Positions 23,039 through 34,250 of a DNA stretch of 64,000 nucleotides are shown here, in pieces. A model generated the notes under the pieces. That model did no database searches. It was not told the origin of the DNA and saw only the letters and a program-made list of their open reading frames with translations. Every line of letters starts with the position of its first letter. The stretch's first letter is position 1. This DNA is from Cornus controversa. Its lineage: Eukaryota; Streptophyta; Magnoliopsida; Cornales; Cornaceae. The stretch spans positions 16,289,336-16,353,335 of the forward strand of contig CM048849.1 of NCBI GenBank assembly GCA_026545225.1. Direction: 5' to 3'. The position numbers and the translations under genes were made by a program.

Positions 23039-24955
23039 TTACTTCAAGAAAACTGAATTGGTTATGTAGGACCCATTTTGGATGAAAGACAAAAAAAACA
23101 TAGACTTTATAGTGGTTAGGATTATCTTTGGCCGGCTCCCCACTAGTTTAATTTTATTTTTTCTTCTCAAATATATGATCTTGATCACCCGCTTAATTTT
23201 TAAATTATATTTTAGGGATAGTATATTTTCTTTGAACTAGTGGAGTACAAAATCAATATCCATCCATATTTTTTTCAGGCCAGGATACATTTTGCTGAAC
23301 TCAAATGGGAATTTCAGCTGGCATGGGCTCAAGTATATCAAGGTCACTTCTCAATGTTTTCATCCTTATAACAGTAGCATGTTGTTTGAGTTTGTATTTG
23401 GGGGACCTTGTTTATTTTTGTACAAGTCAAATTTGCTTTAAAGTGTGTTTCACCTCTCTCTCATATTTTGTTTGGAGGTTATTTTTTTGTTTCTAGTATC
23501 TATTACCATTGACTTCTACATGCTGATTTAGTAGGTCCTTTAGCTTTTATTGGAACATATTTATTAATTTTGCTGTCTCCTAGATGATTTTGCGTGTATC
23601 AGATATGTGGAAAACTTAAGCTTATATTTTGTTTCGATACTATTGCTTGTTTCCAGATTGCTTTTATTTTCTAGATTTTGATTCAATAGGTTTCATTTTT
23701 TGCTTGAAATGTAGTACATCCTTCTCATTTTTCTATATACAGTTTTTATGAATCTGAGAATTTTGAGTCCTATTCTTGGGATTGCAGTAATTATATGCAC
23801 TTTTTGCTTAAGCTGTTCTCAACAGATCATAAGCTGAACTTTTTGGTTACCTCATATTCTTCTGTTTATTTTGTACGATAATTATTTTTTTATTAAAATG
23901 TTAGAAAATGCAGAAATCTTAGCAATTTAGCATGAGAGATGAATCGTGTTGAAAATCTAAAAAAAAATGAAAATTGGACTGATTATCACTCATCGATTTT
24001 CTTTTGACTTTTCAACTTCTTTTGAATTTCTCTTATGACTCTTGAAGTTGAAACCTGGATTGACTACAGGTCAATCGTGTGCTGGATTTGATAGTTCATA
24101 GTCTTTATAACCACAAGGAAGTGTTTCTTCAAGAGCTTGTGAGGTAAGAATAGGTGTATTCTGTATGCCATGCATAAGAATTATTTATTTTGTTATATAA
24201 CACCCAAGTATATTTCAGTTCTGATTTAGCTTTCATGGCCCTATTTTAAACAATTTGCATAACATATATGTGTTTAGCTTCCGTTTTAGCTTGTGATTCT
24301 GTCGCTATATTTTCCATGCATATTTTTGCTTTTCGTAGTCTCTATTTTGCATTTTTATAGCAGCTATTATGCGATTAGATGGCTATAAATTTTCTTATTG
24401 AGTTGCAGTTGATTTTTCTTTTCTTATTCTCCAAATGTTAGTTCATAGTTTCTATAGGTGGTTGTGAGGCATACATAGTTTCTATAGTTCATATTCAGCT
24501 TTTTTGGTATATACAATATTTAAATTCTACTCCTTTATTTTTCTTTCCATTGGGAGTTCCAGTCATAAATTGTTGAAGCTTTTTTCTCTTTAATGTATTA
24601 ATTAATACCATTTTTTACATAATAAATTTTTGCTTACCAACTTTTGACTATAGCTTTCTTATTTTACGTTATAAGTTATAGTTTTCACTTTGATAATAGG
24701 TTTGTATGCTTTAATTTTTCATAGAACTAGTTATCTAGAAGTGAATTATATATGTGGTAGTTTCCAAAGAGTTCAGTTAGGCAGTGAATTGAACTATCCA
24801 TATTGTTTTCTCTATGCAATTTCAACCTGATATTTTCCTTGGAGGATTTTTTCTACTCCCTACATTTTGTCATTTGTTTCACGATGAACCTTGTTTAGGT
24901 TTATTGGTCACTTCTACTAGTAGTTGCCTATTGTTGAATAAATTAGCAAGGAGAC
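23039..24955. other. CACTA interior, nothing recognised
   Basis: T-rich sequence without assignable coding content. It probably includes upstream or intron sequence of the transposase gene that begins at 24956. Confidence 0.4.
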
Positions 24956-25374
24956 ATGGATAAAGGCTGGATGCACCTTCATAACAGGTTATTGTAACCT
25001 AAATAACCTTACCCATAACAATTTAGACATTATACCTGTCATTCTTGTCATAATGAAAATTTTGATTTTTTGATTGTAGAGCTTCAACGGAGTATTTAAA
25101 TGGAGCACATAGAATTGCCAGTTGGGCCCAATGTAATGCAGGGAATCCAGCTAAGATTATATGCCCTTGTAAACATTGTTTAAACTCACAATATCAACAT
25201 TTTAATATGATGTACGAGCACTTAGTGATAAATGGAATGGATCCTGCTTATACTGTATGGACCTTTCATGGAGAGAATCGGATTACATATGTAGAAAATG
25301 AAGGCACTGAAGATGGTGTGGAAATGCTTGAAACGTATGAGATGTTTAGAGATGTGTATTTTGATGGGCGATCC
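24956..25374 (+). pseudogene. TNP2-type CACTA transposase, first two exons only
   Basis: Exon 1 (24956-24987) reads MDKGWMHLHN, the classic start of TNP2-type proteins. A GT...AG intron (24988-25079) joins in frame to exon 2 (25080 on): STEYLNGAHRIASWAQCNAG, then KIICPCKHCLN, MMYEHLVINGMDPAYTVWT and FHGE. This is the Transpos_assoc zinc-binding domain (CPC-C, HL, W-HGE) that precedes the catalytic Transposase_21 domain. The frame runs as far as about 25377, where the minus-strand LTR at 25375-27477 has replaced it. No catalytic DDE region is found anywhere, so this is the 5' stump of the transposase gene. It establishes plus-strand orientation of the element. Confidence 0.9.
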
Positions 25375-27477
25375 TGACACGCTGGGCAATCCTTATATGC
25401 CAAATAAAAATACAAATGCATTCCCAATATGAAATAATAAATAAGCAAGATGCATTATGATTTTTAATTTGCACAAACTACAAATTTGAATTATCTGCTA
25501 TGCAATTATCACCATATGATAAATCATTCACAAGTGAACCTTAATCAAGTATCCCATGTGCATTTATATATATAAAAATAAACACAATCGATTAAATCAA
25601 AATGACTTAACATCCATTAGAGGGAACAATTTCCCAAACCAACCTCCAATGCACTCAAATCTCCGAGGGAATCTAAACCTACTCTTATCTAGGTTTCTGG
25701 GCCTATTCTACTTCTAAGAACACTAAGAAAATATTCTGAAATTTTTCTGAAATTAAAAAAATATTTTTAATAAACCAAAGAAGGTGAAAATTCAACTTTT
25801 AGGCACTTTAAAAATTAATTGAACACCAAGGGAAGCTCATTTCGAGATGAAAATTTAAACCCAGGTTTATTTAATCTCTAAACAGTTACAAAAAAAATTT
25901 TGGAATTTTTGGAATTTCTAAAGTATTTTCTAAAATTACAGAAAGTGAAAAACCCTGCTTTTGAACACTTTAAAAATCAATTGAACAACAAGGAAAGATC
26001 ATTTTGAGTTGAAACTTTAAACCCAAGTGTATTTAAGCTCCAGAGAGTTACAGTAAAAATTTGGGAATTTTTGGAGTTGTAAAAGTATTTTCTAAAATTA
26101 CAAAAAGTGAAAAAGACAGCTTTTGGGTACTTTTAAAAATTAATTGGACAACAAGGGAAAATTTTTTTGAGTTGAAAATTTAAAATTAAGTGTATTTAAC
26201 ATCCAATATCATACAGTAAAATTTTCAGAATTTTTGGAATCATGAAAGTATTTTTAAAAAATGATTTTTCAAATTTTTAAGTTTTTCCAAAAATTTCAAA
26301 AATTAAAAAAAAATATCAAAACATATCGGAATGGGCCCATAGTGGACCCAGTGGTGGGCCCCCGCGAGTGAGGCCCAAAACCACTTTTCCCGGCGCCGGC
26401 CCCACGCATCGGCCAGGCGCGTGGGGAAGCGCCCAGCGCTGGGGCTTCTTCCCCAGCGCGTCCAGCAGCGCGCTGCCGGCGACGCTCCGGCCTCCTCCGG
26501 CCACCGTTCGCCGCCATTTTTGCGCCGTTCTTCTCCTCTCGACGCCGTCTACCTATTGGTGTAAAAAGCCCCATCCGAAACGGCCCGAATCAAAACCCCT
26601 AATTCACAAGTTCTAGGGTTCTTCGCAAAATTCAAAAATTTAAAACCTAATTATTCACGATCTATTTTCCTAAGGATTCATAGTTGTTTACAATATAATC
26701 CCAACACAGTAGGTTCACAATTTAACATTTATTTACTTACAAATTGCATACATGAATAATTTCTTTCTTAACACAATATACATATACATGAATACATGTG
26801 CATATAACCTTACATGAACAAAATAAATCTAGTCTATATACAATCATCACAGTTAAATCTCACGAAATTTATCAATAACAGAAAATATAAACATACAATT
26901 AACTACAAATTTTTTTTGTATAATTAAATTCTCAAACCTAGACTATGCATACGGATTCAAAGGGGAAGAGAAGAATCAAACTTGCCTTTTCCTGACGAAT
27001 CAACTTGTTCACCCGATCGTCACTCCCTTCTCTCTTTCGTTTACTCTCTCTTAGTTCTGTGCGTAAAACAACGGCAAACCCTAATTTCTTCTTCTTTTCT
27101 TTTCCTTTTTGTCTTAATTATTCTTTTATTGATTTTCCTAAAACTAATTAAAATCAAATTAATAATAATAAAAAATAGCAATAATAATATTATTACAACC
27201 CTAGGCCCATCATTTTAAACATAACCTTAGCCCACTCATCCTAGCCCAAATTCCTCCCTAGCCCAACCCCAAAACATTTAAATAAAATAACACACAATTA
27301 ATACCAATTCACATAAAATGATAAAATGCATGTATAAAAGACAAGCAACTCACCTACAATGATAATTTATATAGAAAAAATATATATATTTCACATGAAT
27401 TAATAAAATAAAGTAATAATGTAAAGAGATTAAATTTCTTTAAAATAATTGACACCTAAATTTTCCGGGGTATTACA
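25375..27477 (-). mobile_element. Solo-type LTR inside the CACTA transposase region
   Basis: 2103 bp, from TGACACGC at 25375 to GGGGTATTACA ending at 27477; on the minus strand it starts TGTAATACCCC and ends GCGTGTCA, as in the long-LTR family. It contains a GC-rich block (26330-26560) like the one in the LTR at 36.2-40.3 kb. No internal retroelement sequence or PBS adjoins. The five bases on each side (gatcc / ccaac) do not match, and the two flanks come from different genes (TNP2 start, PTTA middle), so insertion was accompanied by, or followed by, deletion of the intervening CACTA sequence. Confidence 0.7.
25735..26260. repeat. ~165-bp tandem repeats within the LTR
   Basis: Three to four diverged units carrying CTTTTAAAAATTAATTG(A)ACAAC, AAGGGAA-TTTGAG(T)TGAAA, TTTAAACCCAAGTGTATTTAA and TTTGGAATTTTTGGA. 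AT-rich, non-coding. Confidence 0.65.
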
Positions 27478-27600
27478 CCAACTGAGCGCCTAGTTGTGGA
27501 TTTTAATGAAAGGGGGCAGCCAGTTGGTGATAATAGAAAGAAGTATAGTTCTTGCCTTGGGGTTCTAGCATGTGAGAGGGTTCCCATAACAATTAAGAGC

Positions 27601-27711
27601 TAGAAGGATGTGCCTGATTCTCTATTACAAGAATTATGGGATATTATAAAGGTATTTTATTTTTACTAATTTGCTAGTAGAAGGATGTGTCTGATTCTCT
27701 ATTAGAAGAAT
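27601..27711. repeat. Exon segment duplicated into the next intron
   Basis: TAGAAGGATGTGCCTGATTC at 27601 recurs as TAGAAGGATGTGTCTGATTC at 27678 within the first intron (34 bp, two differences). Confidence 0.9.
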
Positions 27712-28000
27712 AAAAACATGTTCTCCCTAAGATAGTAGGATATTTATTTGATAATTTGCTATATATTTGCAGCTAAGATTCGATGTTGCCGACTGTCATG
27801 CAAGCGTATCATTTGGAATGATGGGAAAGGCGTGGCGCAATCACAAATCAAATACAACAAATAATGTGTTGTCCATGAGAAATAATCGACGGGCCATTGC
27901 CTTAATGAAGCCCGATAATATAAATTCAGTGGATGAGTGGCAAGAGTTTGTTGCCAATCGATTATCGGAGGAGCATGCTGTGAGTATTTATATGCAATTT

Positions 28001-28004
28001 TTAA

Positions 28005-28041
<37 letters not shown>
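28001..28041. repeat. (AT)n microsatellite in intron
   Basis: Pure TA dinucleotide run inside the second visible intron of the PTTA gene. Confidence 0.95.
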
Positions 28042-28043
<2 letters not shown>

Positions 28044-29235
28044 CATGACCTATATAAGTTAGCAACTTTTTGTATTTACAGAAAGAAAGAAAACAAAAAC
28101 AAGAATTGAGGAGCAAAATAACTACCCCACACACAACAAGCCGATTAGGCTATGCTCGATTAGAAGATTCAATGGTAATAATGAATGTTTATTTTCTTCA
28201 CTTATTTAATGCTAACCATAGTTCTTGTGATTTAGTATCACAAATAATTGAAATGTGCATGTTTGGGTATGTAGAGAAAAGAGTCTGACACGTCCGATAA
28301 TATTTCAAGGGTGGATGTGTGGATTAAAGCACATATGAGAAAGGATGGTCAGCCCATAAATGAACAAGTCAAGGAGACTGTGGTAACATGCTTCTTTTTT
28401 AATTTAAGTTAATCATTTATATTTATTATATTAAATTACTAATGAGTGTGTTTAAAATATGGAATTTTAGGAAATAATTAAGACATATTCCCAAACGACT
28501 CAGAGTTCAGGAATTCATGACGATGCGATCAATCATGTATTTGGTTCAAAACATTGAGGAAGAGTGAGAGGGCTTGGGTTTGGGGTAACAATTACAAAAT
28601 TGAAATCACAACAACAAGAAAATTCCCAAAGATATGAAAAGAAATTTGAAGCAATGATGCGGGACCAAAGGGAGCAAATGTTGGAAGCAATACAACTTGA
28701 AAGGGAGAAAATGAGGGAAGAGATGAGGGAGGAAATGAGAGAGCAAATGAGGGAAGAGATGAGGGACCAAATGAGGGAAGAGATGAGGGAACAAATGCAA
28801 GAGTTTAGATCGTTGTTGGTAAGTGAAAATAAGAATACGTTGTCATCATTTCTATTAAAAATGCTTTGTCATAATTAATTTTCTTTTTTTTCATGCCAGA
28901 CACAGAATGCTAATAACCAATCTTGTCCCAATGCTTCACCACGTGTCCCATCTACTGAAAATGTTGAAAAAAAAGATTGCGAGTTATTCCATTACAATGG
29001 GACAAGATTATTTGTTGCTACTGGTGAAGTTGTTTCCTTAGATCCTTCTACGCTCATAGGTGATGCACCACTCGGTTCTGATTGTTTGAAAGTGTGGGTC
29101 AATTTTGTCTTTGAATTCGAAGCTCCCTTGTATAGGGCAGATCCCTCCGGCCGTTATTTGCTTGGGCAAGCTCATGGAAATTCAATTGCATGGCCTAGCA
29201 AGTTTATCAAGATCAATAAGTATTCCAAAGTATAA

Positions 29236-29937
29236 TATTTGAATATCTAATTCCATTGATACTGAAAATATAATATATAATATTTGAATATCTAATTCCA
29301 TTGACACTGAAAATATAATATTTATTTACTTGCAGCTCAGCCTTTGGGATAATCGTATTTTGGGGCTTTTTGCTTGTTTTTGTGGTTGTATCTCTACAGG
29401 AGATATATAAAACTTTTTTGAAAGCAATCTGTTAAGGGCATGTTTGGTTCTTTTGAAAACAACTCTAAGGTTAGTTTCTCTCTCTATTTACAGTATTATG
29501 GATGTTTCAGTCTCTGCATATGATTAATAGAGCAAGTTTGGAATGCAAATGTGAAACTAGAAAAAAGGAGCATTAGTGCTTCTTTTCCTGTAATGAGTAG
29601 GAAAATCACAACCAAAACATATAAAAAAAATTGCCTTCCCTCTAGAGAAAATAAATTGACTACAAGAACTCATGTTAGGGCAGCCACCAAGATAGGGAAT
29701 AAACACATATCTGCTTTGTTTGTATTTAGGCAAGATTGTCTTTTAAGAACAATCTAGAAGTACTTGCATTTATAGTAGAAAAACCTAATATAACATGCAC
29801 CTTATGTGCAAGTCTAAGCATATGAATCTAGACCATCCTCTAATTCATGGGAACTCCTAGCCGGCTAGCCCTATTTGTCAGCAATGCCTCCTCAAGCTTT
29901 GATAATTCAATAGGTTATGCTACACCATCAATACGAG
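29236..29937. other. CACTA interior between PTTA and SMXL fragment
   Basis: Nothing coding recognised. A short duplication (AATATTTGAATATCTAATTC at about 29235 and 29280) lies just after the PTTA stop codon. Confidence 0.45.
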
Positions 29938-30527
29938 TCACACATTCACTCTTTCACACCTGAAAATTACAATGGCATCCTTAAGAGGAACAAACTCACC
30001 ACCAAGAAGTGTAATTCTCCCACTTTCAATTGCTTTCTTAACACCCATTTGAGAGAAATAATCAACTTGTTCCAAATCTTCCATGAAGAACACACAGCTA
30101 GGATTCTCTTGCACTGCTTCAGCAAATCTCTCAAGATAACTTGAACCCAACTCTTCACTTATCCTTTTGTTACTGACACACTCTTTAGTTGAATCAGCTC
30201 TTGTCAGTGAGAAACTGCTGAAACCAATTGTGACAAAGTTGCTCTGAGAGCCAAAAATAAGTTTAGCTAATTCTCTTGCAATCTTCTCCTTGCCTTCAGA
30301 ATCAACACCTGAGAAGAACAACCAAGTTTCTTCTTTGTCCTCAGTTTGTTTCAACTTGCCTTTTCTCCCTTTTTTCCTAGACCTGCATTCAACGAATGTG
30401 CTTGCAATTTCAGGAATAATGTTCACTTGCCATGGAACTTTTTCTTCTAATGCACTGCATAGAATCTTCAAATTCTCAAAATTCAGCTCCTTGAAGTGAT
30501 GCAAGCACTCCATATCCTCCATTGCCT
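29938..30527 (-). pseudogene. Captured SMAX1-LIKE D2 ATPase fragment
   Basis: The open minus frame (194 codons, stop at 29938-29940) reads FKELNFENLKILCSALEEKV, PWQVNIIPEIASTFVECRS, EETWLFFSGVDSEGKEKIA, RELAKLIFGSQSNFVTIGFS, SYLERFAEAVQENPSCVFFM and ESGRITLLGGEFVPLKDAIV. This is the start of the D2 Clp/AAA domain of plant SMAX1-LIKE proteins (repressors in karrikin/strigolactone-type or SMXL3/4/5 signalling). WLFFSGVD-GKEKIA is the degenerate nucleotide-binding loop. No RGKT-type degron is seen, which fits the SMXL3/4/5 class better. It ends abruptly after FRCERV. The ATG at 30520-30522 is probably internal to the parent protein. Uninterrupted ORF, but only about one fifth of the parent. Confidence 0.9.
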
Positions 30528-31072
30528 CGCTGGAAGAAGCTCAAGAGCTGTAAGCATTTTTCACATTTTACTTAGAGATGGAGATCCCTCTCACACCCAC
30601 CCTTCAATGCTTGGAATCTATCTATCTATATATCTATATCTATATATATATATATATTAACTATTTGTATATTATATAGAGAGTGGGTGAGATGTGCATT
30701 ATTGTATATTTTTTCCACAAAATGAGACATGTGAGATGAGTTAGAAATCATGGGTCCATCAATACTGGATAAAAGGGACTACCTATTTTTAATCTTTTCA
30801 TCAAAATTAATTTTTAACCATTGGATCAGCTGTAGGTAAACAACAAACTATAGGGGACAGTCCTCGTGCATAAAGAAGAAATTGTGTTCTTTAAAGTCAA
30901 AAACTGGATTGATTGGATAATCTAGACTACCAACACCAAATCTTTATTTAGTGCCATAGACCTAACATGAAAATGCTGTTTTATTGGTTTTAGTCAAACT
31001 AGTTTAAGTGGCTAAATAAGCCTAGCATAGGGACTATAGCTAGGAAGAATGAAGAGCACCCCGGATCAAGGT

Positions 31073-31115
<43 letters not shown>

Positions 31116-31214
31116 TTATTGGTGTTAGTCAAACTAGTTTTAGTGGCTAAATAAGCCTAGCTTAGGGACTATTGCTAGGAAGAATGAACAGCACCTTGAG
31201 GAACAGATCAAGGT

Positions 31215-31267
<53 letters not shown>

Positions 31268-31329
31268 TCTTTTATTGGTGTTAGTCAAACTAGTTTTAGT
31301 GGCTAAATAAGCATAGCATAGGGGCTATA
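30528..31329. repeat. Three ~130-155-bp units separated by (TA)n runs
   Basis: Between the two SMXL parts. Units at about 30970-31108, 31109-31263 and 31264-31341 share TTTTATTGGTGTTAGTCAAA, TAGTTTTAGTGGCTAAATAA and GGACTATAGCTAGGAAGAAT, and the first two end in ATCAAGGTTGCA plus a long TA run (31075-31108, 31218-31264). Another TA run is at 30635-30657. No coding sequence. Confidence 0.85.
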
Positions 31330-31570
31330 GCTAGGGAGAATGTTTGTTCTACATTGGTTTTCACTTGAGGACTAGAAAAACCAGCCTCTCTCATGACTCT
31401 ACTAACACTTGGGTCATCTAAGATTGAGATTATAAGCTGCTCTATCTCTACTTTCAAAGCCAAAATGGGCTATTGCTGGTTTTCAATGGAGCCACGCCGT
31501 TGGTGAGCTTGTGCACGCTTGAAGGCAGCAACCAAGGCTAATGGCTTGTGTTACTATGCTTGCAGCTTTA
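31330..31570 (-). pseudogene. Captured SMAX1-LIKE N-terminal (double Clp-N) fragment
   Basis: The minus strand reads AASIVTQAISL, then after an internal deletion ALVAAFKRAQAHQRRGSIEN, a TAG stop (31470-31472), and [40 protein letters not shown]. These are conserved blocks of the double Clp-N domain of SMXL proteins. The HAQVTPLH part normally between AISL and ALVAAFKRAQ is missing. It has the same strand and order as the D2 fragment at 29938-30527, so both likely derive from one captured SMXL gene that then decayed, with the middle (D1 and M) lost and TA-rich repeats in between. Confidence 0.88.
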
Positions 31571-31916
31571 GAAGCTAGAGAGTGATAAGTAGTATAACCT
31601 CCTGTCCTCATCTTCTTTGTTTTGATATTTTTATTACACTCTTAGCTAGTATAGTATTTGTAGAAGAAATCAATGAAGGACAAGTATAGGCTTTGGTTTC
31701 ATTTGGTTAGGAAAGAGAGTATTGCTATAGCTCACGAATTGTTACTTAAGGTGGTAGTAGTAGTAATAGTTATCTGGTTTATAATTTGGTTGTGATGAGG
31801 AGAGACTTAAAAGAATATATGCAATATTATATGAAGTGGATTTATGCTTATCTTATTGGGGAGGAAAATTTTTTGTTTTGTGAAAGTGGAATGCATGTGA
31901 AGCAAAGACAAAGCTA

Positions 31917-31996
<80 letters not shown>

Positions 31997-32221
31997 TATA
32001 GGAATGAGATAAAGTTTCTAAGGATAATGGGAAGTTAGACTCTATCTTTAACAAAAAGGACATTTTGGATTTATTGTTAGGGCATCATCTGTTGTTAGGG
32101 TTTCTTATCAAATTCAAAAAGAAAAAATATCGTGAAGTTGATTTCTTAACTTTGCTCAGCACATAGATATAGATGATATACAGTTTGTATAAAACATGTG
32201 GCCAAGAAAATAAAAAAAGAA

Positions 32222-32262
<41 letters not shown>

Positions 32263-32344
32263 TCCTTCAGCTGATCTTCTCGATGGGAAAACTCTTTCTG
32301 ATTTCTCTTGTACACACATCACAGTTGTACTATAGGCAAATTTA

Positions 32345-32382
<38 letters not shown>

Positions 32383-34250
32383 CATCACAGGCACACTTGT
32401 TGGGGCTTACTTGTTGACACACCTCTCATAGGCGCACTCTTATGGATTTGATTTTCTATTCTATTATTGAGGACTTAATTTGCCATTATGTTATTGAGGG
32501 TTTGAATTGCTAATATTCTATTATGAGTTTTGATGTTATTTTGCTTTAGGGACAGAATTCTGGGTTGGATGGTAAACTTGTTGGAAAATCTGTTATAGCT
32601 ATTTGACTTGCTGAAAATTTGTATTCTAGATAGTATACTTGTTGGAAAATATGTTCTAGCTATTTCACTTGCTTAAAATTGTGTTCTAGATGGTATACTT
32701 GCTGTTTGAAATCTGTTTTACCGGAATTTTAATGCTGCCAGAAAATCTACTTTGCTGAATTGTTCAACTTGCTGCCATAAATCTAAAGTTGCTGGAAATT
32801 GAGTTTGGTTGTTCTAAATTGCTCTATATAGCTGCCATTTAAAATACTGAATTGCTGAAACTATTTTCTGAAATATGCATGTTGCTGACTTGAGAAATTT
32901 AGGGGGCCGATTTGAGATTTTAATAGTGCTGATTTGGTAATTAAATAGTGTTGATTTGGGTTTAATAAGGTGTTGTTTTGAGAAATTAATTGTGCTGATT
33001 TGAGACTTATAAGGTGCTGATTTGAGATTTTAATAGTGCTGATTTAAGATTTTTAGAGTGCTGATTTTGCTGTCTTAAACATGCTAGCGTGCTGATTTTT
33101 CTATCTGCTATCATGCTAATTTTTCTATGCTATTGTGCTGAACTCCATATGCTATTATGCTGAATTTGTTATGTTACTTTACTAAATTATATTTCACTGC
33201 ATTATGTTTGCTAAAGTATGTTGTGTTTAACTGTGTTCATGCTCCTTATATTTTGTGATTTAAGTGTAATGCATGTGAAGCAAAGACAAAGCTAAATTCT
33301 CTCTCTCTCTCACACACACACATATACATATAGGAATGAGATACAGTTTCTAAGGATAATGGAAGTTACACTCTTATCTTTAACAAAAAGTATGACATGG
33401 ATATGTTTATGTACCTATAAATTATATATGATTTGAGGCACCAAAATAAATACGTATGGTATTCTAATCATAAATCTATTCAAAAACTATGAATGGATGG
33501 AAATCCATAAAGTTGTTACCCTGTGTGACAAGTAGCAAGTTTTTTGAAGGAAATTTATCTGCAAGGGCCTTAATAATCGCCTTAATAATCTACTCATATT
33601 TGGTCCTTGCACCAATGACTATCTCTTCCCATTTTGGCAACTTGAGTTCCTTGAGCAAACAATCTATGTCAGTACATAGAATAGTTTTTGCAGACTTATA
33701 AAGGAAAGTGAAAAGGAATATATATCAAGTATACCTCTTTATATATTCATTGTTTCATTTCATTATATATTGATATTTTTGTGCTTTCTCTGTTGTACTT
33801 GCTCCATTGACCCTCTCTCTTTAAATCCCAAGATAATGATGCAGTAGTAGCAGTAGCAGTAGCAGTAGCCTTCTCTCCTATTGTACTTGCTCCATTGCTC
33901 CATTTTGCTTCGATTGCCTCTCAACTACGTCTTCAAGTTCAGTGTTTTGCTTAAGTTCATTAGTAGATAGAATATTCGTCTTTTAAATGTTCACTGTATA
34001 TTTGGTAATGGTTGTAATTTTTAAGCATGCTGAATGTGCTAGCTTTGAATCCGCAAATTAGATATGCACATACTTTTGGGTTGGATGAAAGTTATTCAAA
34101 TTGTGTTTTTGGCTTGACTTTCATTTGAATGTTTTTAGCTTCAGATACAAATTGATGTTGGTATTATATGTATGGTATCACAGGTTTTTGGATTGGGTTT
34201 CATAGGTTTTTGGAATGAGGTATTAGAAAAAGGAATTTTCAAAAAAAAAA
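31571..34250. other. CACTA interior: microsatellites and low-complexity repeats
   Basis: No gene recognised. Present are (CT)n(CA)n at 31920-31990; (TA)n at 32225-32261 and 32351-32377; a degenerate array of TGCTGATTTGAGATTTTAAT-like words at about 32880-33150; a direct repeat of 31894-32058 at 33268-33389 (GTGAAGCAAAGACAAAGCTA, CT/CA run, TATAGGAATGAGATA); and a (GTAGCA)n run at 33843-33870. Confidence 0.7.

Larger units (their letters stand above)
27478..29235 (+). pseudogene. Transposase_24 (PTTA/En/Spm, TNPA-like) gene, broken
   Basis: Six exons can be joined in frame with GT-AG introns: about 27478-27651, 27773-27979, 28082-28174, 28275-28382, 28471-28818 and 28900-29235. Landmarks: ERLVVDFNERGQPVGDN; KDVPDSLLQELWDIIK then LRFDVA; SRLGYARLEDSM; VDVWIKAHMRKDGQP; INHVFGSKH and GRVRGLGFGVT; a long REEM/REQM coiled coil; and a C-terminal VATGEVV...YLLGQAHG-SIAWPSKF. 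This is the plant transposase family associated with En/Spm elements, likely the DNA-binding helper. TAG at 27601-27603 replaces the conserved W before KDVP, and TGA at 28555-28557 cuts GSKH-GRVRG. The N-terminus is missing at the LTR junction. Otherwise splice sites and exons are well preserved, so inactivation seems recent. Confidence 0.9.

Noticed and set aside
26296..26616. Open frames in a GC-rich block
   Set aside because: Same situation inside the minus-strand LTR at 25375-27477; composition effect.
28606..28800. Minus-strand frame of repeated FPHL/LPHLF words
   Set aside because: Shadow of the REEM/REQM coiled coil of the PTTA gene.
32225..32377. Long TA runs as possible replication or matrix sites
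   Set aside because: Simple microsatellites; nothing else supports a function.
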